Below are positions 33,901 to 41,886 of a DNA stretch of 64,000 bases, in pieces (the first letter of the stretch is position 1; every line of letters begins with the position of its first letter). The DNA comes from Onchidella celtica (taxonomy: Eukaryota > Mollusca > Gastropoda > Systellommatophora > Onchidiidae). The stretch lies in the NCBI GenBank assembly GCA_963931925.1, contig OZ007579.1, positions 29,841,519 through 29,905,518 on the forward strand, given 5' to 3'. The notes below the pieces were generated by a model, which worked only from the letters and a program-made list of their open reading frames with translations, ran no database searches and was not told where the DNA came from. The position numbers were made by a program, and so were the translations under genes.

Positions 33901-34659
33901 TGGACACATCCTCCGAACGTGGCCTGGCTTTCCACAAAGGTAACATTTCAACTCACCTTTGTCGTTTAACTTTGCACGACACTCCGTCGCCTTGTGTCCC
34001 GGCCTCTGGCACCTATGGCAGACCTGTGGGCTTCTGTCTTCGTTGGGCCTCTGTCGCACTGGCCGGCTCTGCAGTGTGGCGCTCCCGCTGAGCGTCCGGT
34101 TCCTCGCTACCAGGTACGCCTCCGCTGAATCTGCGATGTCCTGTAGCGTCTTTGGTTTCCTCTCCCTCACATGGGTTGCAAGGTCTGGTGGGCAGGCATC
34201 CATGAATTGCTCTCTGACGAACAGATCTCTCACTCCTTCGTAGGTCTCCTCCGTCTTCGACAGCTTTATCCACCTCTCTAGATAGGTCTTGATCCTGGTC
34301 AAAAACATTCCAACATCTTCTCCATCTTCAGGCTTACCTTGTCTGAACATGAGTCTGTATCCGTCCTCTGACAGGTTGTACCTCTTCTGCAACGCTTCCT
34401 TGACCTTGTCGTAGTCCTTGGCTTCGTCGATCGGTAGTCTGCAGAAGCACTCCAAAGCTCTCCCGGTCAGCAGGGCAGACAGTGGATCTGTCCTGCTGAC
34501 CAGTCCAGGTGGATCTGGGCCATTCAGCTGTCTCGGCAAACCTCTCAAACCGCAGCAACCAGCTATCCAGATCGTCCTTCTTGTCCTGAAATGCAGGTAG
34601 CTTGGGTCTCTTAGAACTGGCGTGGTCGTCGGTCTTCTGCGCTGAGTCGTTGCCTCCAC
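30955..34659 (-). CDS. Gag C-part, protease, integrase and reverse transcriptase polyprotein (Gmr1-type order)
   Basis: A 1234-codon open frame; the first codon is GTG and the first ~45 residues are out-of-frame read-through. Order: capsid-like region (~58-185: LSALLTGRALECFCRL, FVREQFMDACP); zinc knuckles CHRCQRPGHKATEC (214-227) and CYLCGKPGHVRRMC (239-252); protease with active site LRDTGC (D339); integrase with H523, H530, C560, C563 zinc finger and D593, D653, E689 catalytic triad (exactly 35 residues between D653 and E689); GPY motif (830-832); a ~130-residue acidic linker; then RT with KKDGSNRVCIDYRRLN (1055-1070), FSRIDLSKGYWQV (D1100) and YVDD (1160-1163). In RT the usual MPFGLM block reads MPFWMM. 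The frame stops at the RT/RNase H junction through an indel. Integrase inserts the cDNA, protease matures the polyprotein and RT copies the RNA. Confidence 0.95.
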   Translation of the reverse strand: MEATTQRRRPTTTPVLRDPSYLHFRTRRTIWIAGCCGLRGLPRQLNGPDPPGLVSRTDPLSALLTGRALECFCRLPIDEAKDYDKVKEALQKRYNLSEDGYRLMFRQGKPEDGEDVGMFLTRIKTYLERWIKLSKTEETYEGVRDLFVREQFMDACPPDLATHVRERKPKTLQDIADSAEAYLVARNRTLSGSATLQSRPVRQRPNEDRSPQVCHRCQRPGHKATECRAKLNDKGELKCYLCGKPGHVRRMCPAQKDMGRGKPNKAAAAVVIAADESSRQDATTADTSINVQAVMKDGKLQLAVPVTCGGCSDGRTVEKLKLPVMKGLIGNRAVDVLRDTGCEGVVVRRALVDDGQLTGGKKLIARIDNSLLAAEEAVIDVKTPYLTGKVTALCLPETICDLVVGNVDGAKDPYDPDTEVMVGAVTTRAQEKRKDRSTSLKVPRAERHAGVDREELIRLQEEDEVIRKLEQEKIPTNRGNKSVHFEKHGGVLYRIYKDLRQATVIRQVVLPEKLREYVLSVAHDSIVRGHLGVKKTKDRVMSNFYWPGIEGDVARYCRSCDICQRTVNKGATPKVHLQSMPVVDVPFRRVAVDLVGPIDPPSEGGHRYILVYIDYATRYPEATPLKKIDAETVAEALVNIYSRLGVPEEILSDQGTQFMSDVMKETNRLLGIRQSTTTVYHPMCNGLVERFNGTLKKTLRRLCAEQPKQWHRYINPLLFAYREVPQESTKFAPFELLYGRTVRGPMHILRQLWTKDVEEPETKTSYQYVMELRERLEDTWKLAKEELSKAQGRQKTYYDRKARERKFRPGDEVLVLLPTNTNKLLVQWKGPYKVVSVVGVNDYRIKMGAKEKTLYANLLKRYIPRTSKAAAVAMEPRPIVTEMCGMDNSRRDTTPEHVNAIKDGGGDSAETVLAEDDMMDKSQPVESAGMTIIEDCYLEGDNGGTTEDLAVLGSWDQNEGYRDVQYGTQLTSEQRQELCDVVKNYQHVFTNLPGCCQLGEHRIDLTTEVPVRQRPYPVPYAMRDSLKEELSTMERLGIIRRSSSAYASPIVVVKKKDGSNRVCIDYRRLNKITVFDPHPTAAPLEVFQSLSRGKLFSRIDLSKGYWQVKVREQDIPKTAFVTMGEHYEFIRMPFWMMNSGATLNRIVKPLIRGMNNVTAYVDDLLIHIETFDEHVKTLKDLLQRMDQAGSTARPSKCLIGTSEVDFVGHLVGEGMIGLLEENVCKVRDAPRPTH

Positions 34660-34885
34660 GTTGCTGGCGCATCCTCTCTATCTCCAACTCGTGGTTCATC
34701 TTTTCCCTTTCCAGCTGTCGTTCAGCCTCCTTCTCCTGTCGTTCAGCATCCTTCTCCCGAGCCTGCCGTTCAGCCTCCAGCTGTCTTTCTCTTTCTAGGC
34801 CTTCACGGAGGTAGTCCCGTCTCTCCTGCCCAGTGAGCTCCATAGCGTCCGCTTCCTGGCTAAGCCTTCCAATAACCTCCGACAT
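34334..34885 (-). CDS. Gag N-terminal part (frame-shifted from the capsid part)
   Basis: Starts at ATG, about 88 bp downstream of the primer site. Residues ~15-77 are highly charged and helical (ERRDYLREGLERERQLEAER and similar), a likely coiled coil. They are followed by KRPKLPAFQDKKDDLDSWLL and RFERFAETAEW, a typical start of an invertebrate retrotransposon capsid domain. Sense ends near residue 127. Beyond it the capsid continues in the other frame (LSALLTGRAL at ~58-67 of the 30955-34659 frame). Because the break falls inside the capsid domain, a random indel near 34488-34510 is more likely than programmed frameshifting. Gag forms the virus-like particle. Confidence 0.8.
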   Translation of the reverse strand: MSEVIGRLSQEADAMELTGQERRDYLREGLERERQLEAERQAREKDAERQEKEAERQLEREKMNHELEIERMRQQRGGNDSAQKTDDHASSKRPKLPAFQDKKDDLDSWLLRFERFAETAEWPRSTWTGQQDRSTVCPADRESFGVLLQTTDRRSQGLRQGQGSVAEEVQPVRGRIQTHVQTR

Positions 34886-34972
34886 GTTGTAGATAGCTTG
34901 TCGATGATATTCTACAATAAACTATGTAAATAAATCTAGTAATTTTGATCTGGTCCGCTCGAATATGGTCGG

Positions 34973-34990
34973 ATCCCGGACGGGCCCCCA
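34973..34990 (-). promoter_or_regulatory. tRNA primer-binding site (proline-type)
   Basis: Three bases after the 5' LTR the minus strand reads TGGGGGCCCGTCCGGGAT. This differs at one base from the classical proline-tRNA primer site. It sets where minus-strand DNA synthesis starts and confirms the orientation of the element. Confidence 0.85.
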
Positions 34991-34993
34991 ATA

Positions 34994-35613
34994 TGTAACA
35001 GCTGAGGTTGTTCTAGCACGTTATATTAGGGGGGAGTTAGTTGATCTAACTACAACCCTTTAGAAAACGAAACTATTACAGCTGTAAAATAAATAAACAC
35101 GAGATCCGAAGATAGATTAAATAATACTAAAGTTTAATAACTGTATAGTGAACAATAAATTACTAGGAAGACACCAGCGAAACTAAATATCTACGCCACA
35201 CAAAAGGAAACTCACTTACTCACCGACCAACCACTCACACAGGTCTATATATATAAACATTCCTACAGAAAGTTCCCGAAATAAACGTTACCTTTGCCCT
35301 CGCACAAACTAACCAATCACGCATCAATACGTCATCAGGTTACATCACTCAAGGCCAAATCCGGCGTAAACATTCGTATCCACAACGTTATCGAATATTC
35401 GGGAACATACTAATATTTACTGAACGAGTCAAAACACCCGACAACAAGCGAGCGAGGAAAAAAACTACTCACTAGAAAAGAAGGTCAGGTCACGGAGTAC
35501 AGTACACTCTGGCGGTTGTCAACAATAAAATGGAAAAAGCAGTGGACACATGCTCAGCCACCAGCACAACAACAAAACCGGGGGAGGGCAAGGGGTAGCC
35601 CGCAGATGCTACA
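34994..35613 (-). repeat. 5' LTR with TATA-like promoter
   Basis: 620 bp with TG...CA ends on both strands. On the minus strand TTTATATATATAGACC (35244-35256) is a candidate TATA box. The near identity to the other LTR points to a recent insertion. Confidence 0.95.
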
Positions 35614-36190
35614 TACTCATAAATGGAGCCAAAAGGTTGCTTCGTGACCTGCACGGTCTGCATGCATTCCTGTCTCTGTCCTCTCCCATTTGTTTTGGTT
35701 TTCAATATTTCCTGACCATACTTTGACATTTTAATATTCTATTGTACAAAAGAAAACCTTCTTGTTTGAAATAGACTCGAAAACTACAGTATAGATCTTT
35801 CTGAAATTTGGCATAAAGAACTGTGTAATACAGCATGTAAGCTATAATTATATAGAAGCCTACAATTAGATTACTCTGATGAATAATTCGCAGAATGCCC
35901 AAATGATCTATTACATAAGCTTCAAAAGACAAGAAAATCACTGCTACCAATAAGCTCGAAAACTGCTGAATGGGTTTTTCTGAAATTTTGCATGAAAATA
36001 TGGAATCTGGTTGCGAATCAAATAGGCTAAGAGCTTACAGTTACAATTGGCCAAGGGATATAAACAAAATAGCGCAAATACTCTACTATATAAAAATACA
36101 AGAAAACTTCTGTGTAGTAGGCTCGAGAACTCCTGGTGTGATATTGATTACTAGATGAGCTACCGGGCATTGCCCAGAATAAACTATCAT
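35614..36190 (+). repeat. Helitron-like repeat, right part of the split copy
   Basis: Begins with the TACTC duplication, then matches 20110-20335 (GACCTGCACGGTCTGCATGC). It continues with two further related blocks (AAGCTCGAAAACTGCTGAAT, 35950; GGCTCGAGAACTCCTGGTGT, 36120) and ends GAGCTACCGGGCATTGCCCAG. Repeated CTCGAGAACT...CTGAAATTTGGCATG blocks and a CCGGGCAACGCCC-like end are common in Helitron-derived repeats. No Rep/helicase frame is present. Confidence 0.55.
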
Positions 36191-36224
36191 GTGATTCCCC
36201 CCCCCCCCCTCCTCTCTCTCTCTA

Positions 36225-36348
36225 GTATAATAAAAGTAATCAACTACAGTCTTGCTTCAGAACTCATGCGAACCACAACATTACGCACCAAACTGAGCGC
36301 TTGATACGGTTACTTTTTATGACATGCACGGTACTATATATATTACGA
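36225..36348 (-). repeat. Repeat G copy 2
   Basis: Inverted match of 10527-10640, beginning AGTCTTGCTTCAGAACTCAT on the plus strand, preceded by a C run and (CT)n at 36198-36221. Confidence 0.8.
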
Positions 36349-37089
36349 AACAAACATGCAAAAATACAGGTGTTACATAGCAATAAACATTGTTATTTTT
36401 TTAAAATACATGCTTGGAGTAAACAACTTTTAATTATAGCCATCATCTTCCTTATCTCAATTGCCACCTTCCTGCCAAATTTAAGGCCTGAAGAGTGTAT
36501 AGTTTGATCAGTTAGTCATGCCAAAGGTTGTAAGTTAATGAAATATATAATAGATTGGTACCGTATTGAGTATATCTGAAATTATTATCTCTAACTCTTT
36601 TTACATATCGATGTTGAAATAATGTGATACTGACGATCTAGCATCGTTACAAAGTTAATAAAAATGAGAAAATAATGCTGTTTCATATGACGACTACGTG
36701 CCACGGCGTCTACCGAATATGGGTGGCTAGCGGCTGGCAGGGGAATGACATAACGTTTGATGAGAAAGATTTGCAGATAGCGACAATGATGTAAAAGTCA
36801 AAGTATGCGATGTCTCTTGCAAAGTGGTTTATATGCCTGTGTGTATCATTGTGTTTTGGTGTGTATGTATACGTGTGTGCGAGTGTGTTTGAAAAACTGG
36901 GGATACAGGGATGAGGGATAATGCAAAAACGGAAAATTTTAGATACTACACAAAAAAAAAAGGAGGATAATGAAAAAAGAAAATGAAACTAACTGAATGA
37001 AGATATAAAAACTGGAGGTTAAAATGGGAGGTTTAAGGATTCGAAGAAACTAGTAACAATGAGGATAACAATAATCATCCCTCATCGCC
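36349..37089. other. No gene seen
   Basis: AT-rich sequence with a (GT)-rich stretch near 36838-36890 and a poly-A stretch near 36951. Ends in a C run at 37088-37108. Confidence 0.4.
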
Positions 37090-37238
37090 CCCCACCCCCC
37101 CCCCCCCCAAAAACACCTCGCCGACCGGCGCTGCACTGTGGCGATGACCTGCCTGCTTCAGTTGTAACTGGGCTGCAGTCATTATGGCACAAAGGCAAAT
37201 TTCCCAAAAGGGATTGAAGAGTTATACAAATACAAATA
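37090..37238 (+). repeat. Repeat L copy 2
   Basis: Same blocks as 18476-18630 (ACAAAGGCAAATTTCCCAAA, GGGATTGAAG, TACAAATACAAAT), again after a C run, but without a SINE-A head. Confidence 0.8.
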
Positions 37239-37839
37239 ATTATAGTAATAATAGTAAAATAATAATAACAACAATAAAAATAGTATTAATAATAACAAAA
37301 AAATAATGAAGAGAAAAAAATAAAAGAAAGAGAAAAACTAAAGACATATCAAAAGATTTATCCCAAATAATATAACGCGATATGAAAGGAAAGGTGAACA
37401 TAAGAAAAAAACACACAGGAAAAAAACTACAAAATAAAAACATGGACGACACAAAGAAGACACAAAAAATAACGACAGTCATGAGATACGGAAAACGAAA
37501 TTCATTGCCCTTGAAACCCTTCACTGCTCACCTGGACTATGAGATGTAGAAATTAGTAGATCAGATTAGCCGAGCGGAGTGAATGGAATGAAATATGGGC
37601 ATGTAGGTCACAGCTTGACCTTGTTTTCGAGGGGAGGAGTGGCGAAGTCCAGATTTATAGAACAGTGACCGAACTTTAGCCTAGATATTTCCCTGCCCCA
37701 CAGTTGTAAGGAGTAATGAGGTACATCAGTGTTACTTTGTCTGATAGAAATAGCGCCCAGATATTACATAATTGCCGATAGCCAATTTTTTACAGCAGGT
37801 GACCCACCCACGAGACCCTGCTATTGTCCGCTGGTCCAG
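37239..37839. other. No gene seen; A-rich tract
   Basis: 37239-37500 is strongly A-rich (AATA, AAAG, ACAA). The frame across it is a low-complexity Phe/Leu/Ile product. The rest is unassigned. Confidence 0.5.
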
Positions 37840-38165
37840 AGAGCCTACAATATTGTAAGCACTCTGGCTGGACCCTACGTCTGTTCGGAGGGTTGGGTGG
37901 GGCTTTGCCCCCAATCTATGAAAAGTGTAACTGTGGGAAGGGAGTTCTGGGATGCGTGAGTACGCTTTTCAGTTATAGTAATAATTTGAAACGTTTGATT
38001 ACATTACTTTAACTTTGTTTAGGGAACTGGATTTTAGGATTACATGAAAATCGAATAAGGGTTGTGTGTATCTAATAAAACAGTGAAAAGGTCAGATGTA
38101 AAATGCCACTTGAAATTTCAGACCATCAAGGCCTTAACATGGACACTCACCGTTCTATTGGGGTA
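37840..38165 (+). repeat. Repeat K copy 2
   Basis: GTGAGTACGCTTTTCAGTTATA, TACATTACTTTAACTTTG and CCACTTGAAATTTCAGACCATC align in order with 16070-16440 and 48060-48375. Directly abuts the 35-bp minisatellite. Confidence 0.6.
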
Positions 38166-38167
38166 CG

Positions 38168-38557
38168 GAGAGGAATGGGAGTAAATAAAAGTGGCTCGTA
38201 CAAAGAGGAATGGGAGTGAATCTAAGCGACCCGTACAAAGAGGAATGGAGGTGGATCCAAGCAGCTTTTACAAAGAGGAAGGGGAGTGAATCAAAGAGGC
38301 TCTTACTAGGAGGAATGGGATTGAATCTAAGCGGCTCGTACAAAGAGGAATGGAGGTGAATCTAAGTGGCTGGTACAAAGAGGAATGGGAGTGAATCAAA
38401 GAGGCTCGTACTAGGAGGAATGGGAGTGAATCTAAGCGGCTCGTACAGAGAGGAATGGGAGTGAATCAAAGAGGCTCGTACTAGGAGGAATGGGAGTGAA
38501 TCTAAGCAGCTCGTACATAGAGGAAAGGGGGGGGGGTGAATCTAGGTGGCTCATACC
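38168..38557 (+). repeat. 35-bp minisatellite, ~11 units
   Basis: Unit GAGGAATGGGAGTGAATCTA then AGCGGCTCGTACAAA. Two variants (AATCTAAGCGGC...ACAAA and AATCAAAGAGGC...ACTAG) alternate in the right half, giving a 70-bp higher-order unit. Confidence 0.9.
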
Positions 38558-38567
38558 TACTTTCTGG

Positions 38568-38912
38568 TTAAAAAGAAAAAGCTATATATAGCAAAGCCTC
38601 GCGTAAGAAATAATACCCAAACCATACCATAAACCGCAAAGAAAAGGGGGAAGAGAAAACAATATCAATGTTTCGGGGCGGTACCCTTTTCAAGGAAAGA
38701 AAACAACAACAGAAAAACAAAATGGAAAACTGAACAGATAAAAAAAAAATTCTGTTTTGTTTTTCTGTTGTAGTTGTGCTTGTTTTCCTAGAAAAGGGTA
38801 CTTCACCGAAATATTGATTTTTTTTTTTTTTTTTGGTCTTCCCCTTTTCTGTGTGTTTCATTGTATGGTTTGGGTGTTATTTCTTTGCTATATACAGCTT
38901 TTTCATTTTGCC
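38568..38912. repeat. Long foldback (inverted repeat), part of repeat H
   Basis: Left arm 38568-38735 and right arm 38745-38912 are inverted copies of each other with ~85 percent identity by eye and a ~10-bp spacer. Shared blocks include AAAAAGCTATATATAGCAAAG and CAATATTTCGG...GTACCCTTTTC. Could form a ~165-bp hairpin. Confidence 0.85.
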
Positions 38913-39397
38913 AGTTTATGACTTTGCTTTAATTAAGCATTGCTGCTACCCCACAGTTTTTACAGTGGTTTTTGTAATTATTTCGTCTATCTATGGATGT
39001 CTCCTAAAACTGCCTGCAGGACGCTGCATCAAAACAACATGCTTATCTAAGTAGACCCTGGGATTTTGCCTGGCTCAGTTTACCAGTTTTAACACTACCA
39101 CCAGCTGTGGTGATGTGGTTTACGACATCGCTCAGGTCAGTGACACTACCACCGCTGTAACCTTGGGAGTGATTGTGGCCAGAGAGAGCGTAAACATCGG
39201 TGGTGTTGGTTGCATTTGAAGAGTTGCCAAGTTGGACAACCCCCCTTTGGTGCTTGGGAGGTGGTGTTGCATCATCGGGGGGAGCTTCCACGTGCTAAGC
39301 GCGGACTAAACTAATTACGTCTGTGCCTTATGACATTACGACCTGCCACACAAAACTGTTCCTTCTCAGCTGTATGCACTCATAATAATGCTCACAC
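38913..39397 (-). other. Repeat H tail and an unassigned frame
   Basis: 38940-38965 (GCATTGCTGCTACCCCACAG) is the shared end of repeat H. A GTG-initiated minus-strand frame at 39043-39291 has a fairly balanced composition (GNSSNATNTTDVYALSGHNH and similar). I recognise no domain, and an exon cannot be claimed. Confidence 0.3.
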
Positions 39398-39790
39398 ATG
39401 TTTTGCAGCAAGCACAAACAGAAATGTATCGCAGACACAAAATATTGGTTACATCGTAAAATTCAATACTTAGCATTCCATGGACTGCTAGGAAGACAAA
39501 ATAACGAAGAAGTGTTGGGACAGGCAGATGAAAAAAGGACACTCGTAAACAAAGTCAGAAAAAGACAGGGAACATTCTTTGGACATATAATGAGAAGACC
39601 AGGACTAGAACATTTAGTAACAACAGCGAAGTTCAGTGGAAGAAGAAGCCGGGGATGACAACGCATAAAGATGCAGGACGACCTAAAGGCCTGGCTGGGA
39701 ATGCACACCACCAACGACGTCATCAGGGCTGCAGAAAATCGTGAGACATGGAGGGTCATGATCGCCAACGCCTGCCAGCAGGGGACTTAA
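39398..39790 (+). pseudogene. LINE reverse-transcriptase C-terminal region (fragment 2)
   Basis: The plus frame shows NNEEVLGQADEKRTLVNKVR, KRQGTFFGHIMRRPGLEHLV, AKFSGRRSRG, one stop at 39656-39658, then KMQDDLKAWLGMHTTNDVIR and ETWRVMIANACQQGT with the natural stop at 39788. The N-E-E-V-L...R-x-x-x-F-F-G-H-I-M-R...G-x-R-x-R-G...W-R-x-M order is the C-terminal region of many invertebrate non-LTR retrotransposon proteins, downstream of the RT core. It is 5'-truncated and carries one nonsense change. The plus-strand frame is otherwise intact for about 130 codons. Confidence 0.85.
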
Positions 39791-40764
39791 TAAATGAAAA
39801 TTCAATCATACTTGTATTATATTTAAACATACCAATACAGTTTTATTAGCCATGAGAGATAGGCTGTGATAGAATTATCTTAACCCAATTTCAAGTTTAC
39901 ATTTGCACGAGCATTCAGTGCGTACAAAACTTTTGTCAAGAAAAATCACGCACCACGTAAGATTTTTGCACACAACTAAAAATTAGAGGTAAAATTTCTG
40001 CCAATCTTCCTATAGGTCTGAATTAGACGTGTAGCATGTATAACCTCCTAAACTAAATACTTAAAACCCACCCCATAATTACACGCTGTCTCTGCTTTCA
40101 ACAGAATCCTCAATGCCTGGACTATGTTTGAATAATTCACGATCTGTCTCCTCTCTGGCCTGCTGAACATAACTACGTTTACGTCAGCTCTAAAAATAAA
40201 CTAGTCTTATCAAAGTATCTCACAGTGAAAGTTCAGTTCGTGGAATGACATAAAAAAAATTATCGATAACCGGTGTCAAATCGCCATCAACTATTTCTGG
40301 AAAGTTGACTGGGTGCATGGGGCATTAACACGCAAAGGACGGTGCAGTTAGATTTATCTAAAAACAAACAAACAACAACGACAAAATGAACCCAAAGGAA
40401 CGGGGCAAAATGAAATAGATACACTATAATCATTCAGAAGTGACACAAATTTATCACAGATTATCTCAACTAGTAATATCGCATTTATATAATATGTATC
40501 AGATTTATATGACAATGCAATTTGGGTTCATTCTTCTATGACAGAAAAGGAGGATCAGTAAAATTTGTAATATTGAAATAAATATAAACATAAGCTTTAT
40601 GACAGTGTATGAATACATACGATAAGTCTTACATAGCTATGTACACTCGTGAAAATGCATTATGTTTTTTGTGCAAATATGAGTGAGTCCGATAGATGAC
40701 AACCACTAAGACTTCGCGCTTACACTAATAACAATGTGCTTTCAATAAGATCAAGTCGGTTTCT
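39791..40764. other. No gene seen
   Basis: AT-rich DNA downstream of the LINE tail. No shared repeat recognised. Confidence 0.4.
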
Positions 40765-41110
40765 ATGTTTCAAAGCAACACAGACTATTTATAACATCAT
40801 GAGCGAGGAGGCTATTTTAAGATACACACTCAACCAGCATTCATACGTCAATCCGATGTAGATTTATAAAGGATTTCCGTTCGGATTTTAAGATTGCCAT
40901 AGGGGCGAGTACTCTACATAAACTGACGTCGGTGTGATGTCGTAACCAGCGAATCTACGTAGGAACAGTGTCATTTCTATGTACAAACTTGACGTCAATC
41001 CCATGCGTCTCGTTCCCACAGGGTTACTGGCTGGGTCAATTCGTTTTCTATACTACATAGCAACCCAGACTATTTACAACATCCTGAGCAAGGACACTAT
41101 TATATTCAAT
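40765..41110 (+). repeat. Repeat J copy 2 between direct repeats
   Basis: 40855-41040 carries CTCTACATAAACTGACGTCG, GTGATGTCGTAACCAGCG and AACTTGACGTCAATCCCATG, matching 55140-55310. It is flanked by two diverged direct copies of a ~65-bp sequence (40765-40830 and 41046-41110; AGCAACACAGACTATTTATA / AGCAACCCAGACTATTTACA). Confidence 0.7.
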
Positions 41111-41447
41111 AGATCTTTACTCATACCTAAGCACATAAACACTCACATAAAAAAAAGCCTATGGTAAAAAAAAATAGGTTAGTAGGATGAAAACTTTGTA
41201 AAAACATCGTGCTTACAATCAATTGCTCACTGTATCGATAATCAGACAGTGATTTAGAAGACCGCTTTTGCCTTACGCAATTCACCCTAACAAGACTAAA
41301 AAGGCATCGATGTATGCCATATTTTACTAGGGTTCCATGCGAAGCGAACAGAAGAACCCGTTTATTTTGTTCGCTTAGGTTCCATGCCATGTTACTTCAT
41401 GTAATCAGCCTCTTATTTAGTTATTATTCGTTTATGTAATGACGGGG
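41111..41447. other. No gene; LINE UTR debris
   Basis: 41325-41425 has GGGTTCCATGCG and TAGGTTCCATGCCATGTTACTTCATGTAA, similar to the LINE 3' UTR at 16527 and 44030, so it is probably a decayed copy. Confidence 0.45.
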
Positions 41448-41575
41448 TCGGTGTTTCACAGTTCCGATTTATTCCAAGTCCTCATCGTAATATTAAAGTC
41501 GCAAATGGTTTAGGTCGAATTTCTCAGTTGTGTAGAACGGAAAGTTGGAACAAACAAGAACTAAGATCGCGATTT
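41448..41575 (+). repeat. Repeat D copy 2
   Basis: TTTCACAGTTCCGATTTATTC, AAAGTCGCAAATGGTTTAGG and GTTGGAACAAACAAGAACTA align with the other D copies, more diverged. Confidence 0.7.
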
Positions 41576-41604
41576 CGAACATCTCATCATATTGGCCTGT
41601 TTAA

Positions 41605-41886
41605 GGCCTGTTTACACTGGTAGGTTTTAGGAATAGAAAAAAGGAATGAGGGACTGTGTGGGAAGAACTCTCCTGGCTTGCCGACAGTTGTTTTCGGATT
41701 TCCCCCTTCGAAACATGACCAAAACAAACGATGCGCATCGCTTCTCATTCAAAAAACGGACCAGTGTAAACAAACAGTTTCGAAGGGGGAAATCGGAAAA
41801 CAAAAGACGGAAAGCCAGGAGAGATCTTCCCACACAGTCCCCCATTCCTTGTTTCTATTCCTAAAACCTACCAGTGTAAACAGACC
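41605..41886. mobile_element. Long-TIR MITE (foldback type)
   Basis: 282 bp. The arms (GGCCTGTTTACACTGGTAGG... and its inverted counterpart ending CCAGTGTAAACAGACC) pair over about 110 bp with few mismatches. The left arm extends through TTAGGAATAGAAAAAAGGAA to TTCCCCCTTCGAAAC. The GTTTACACTGG motif occurs again internally at 41763. TTAA touches the left end; a clear target duplication was not established. Confidence 0.85.

Larger units (their letters stand above)
28988..35618 (-). mobile_element. Gmr1-like Ty3/gypsy LTR retrotransposon, complete but defective
   Basis: The element itself is 28993-35613 (6621 bp) on the minus strand. It has 620-bp LTRs with TGTAACAG...GATGCTACA ends, TACTC duplications at 28988-28992 and 35614-35618, a primer site next to the right (5') LTR and a polypurine tract next to the left (3') LTR. 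Coding order is Gag, zinc knuckles, protease, integrase, reverse transcriptase, RNase H. In ordinary Ty3/gypsy elements integrase is last. The reversed order defines the Gmr1 group, first described from Atlantic cod and other deuterostomes and later reported more widely. No envelope frame is present. Two frameshifts interrupt the coding region. Confidence 0.95.

Noticed and set aside
34013..34273. Second minus-strand frame in gag (86 codons)
   Set aside because: Overlaps the zinc-knuckle region in another frame and matches nothing.
30496..34814. Plus-strand frames across the LTR element
   Set aside because: Opposite-strand shadows of gag-pol coding sequence.
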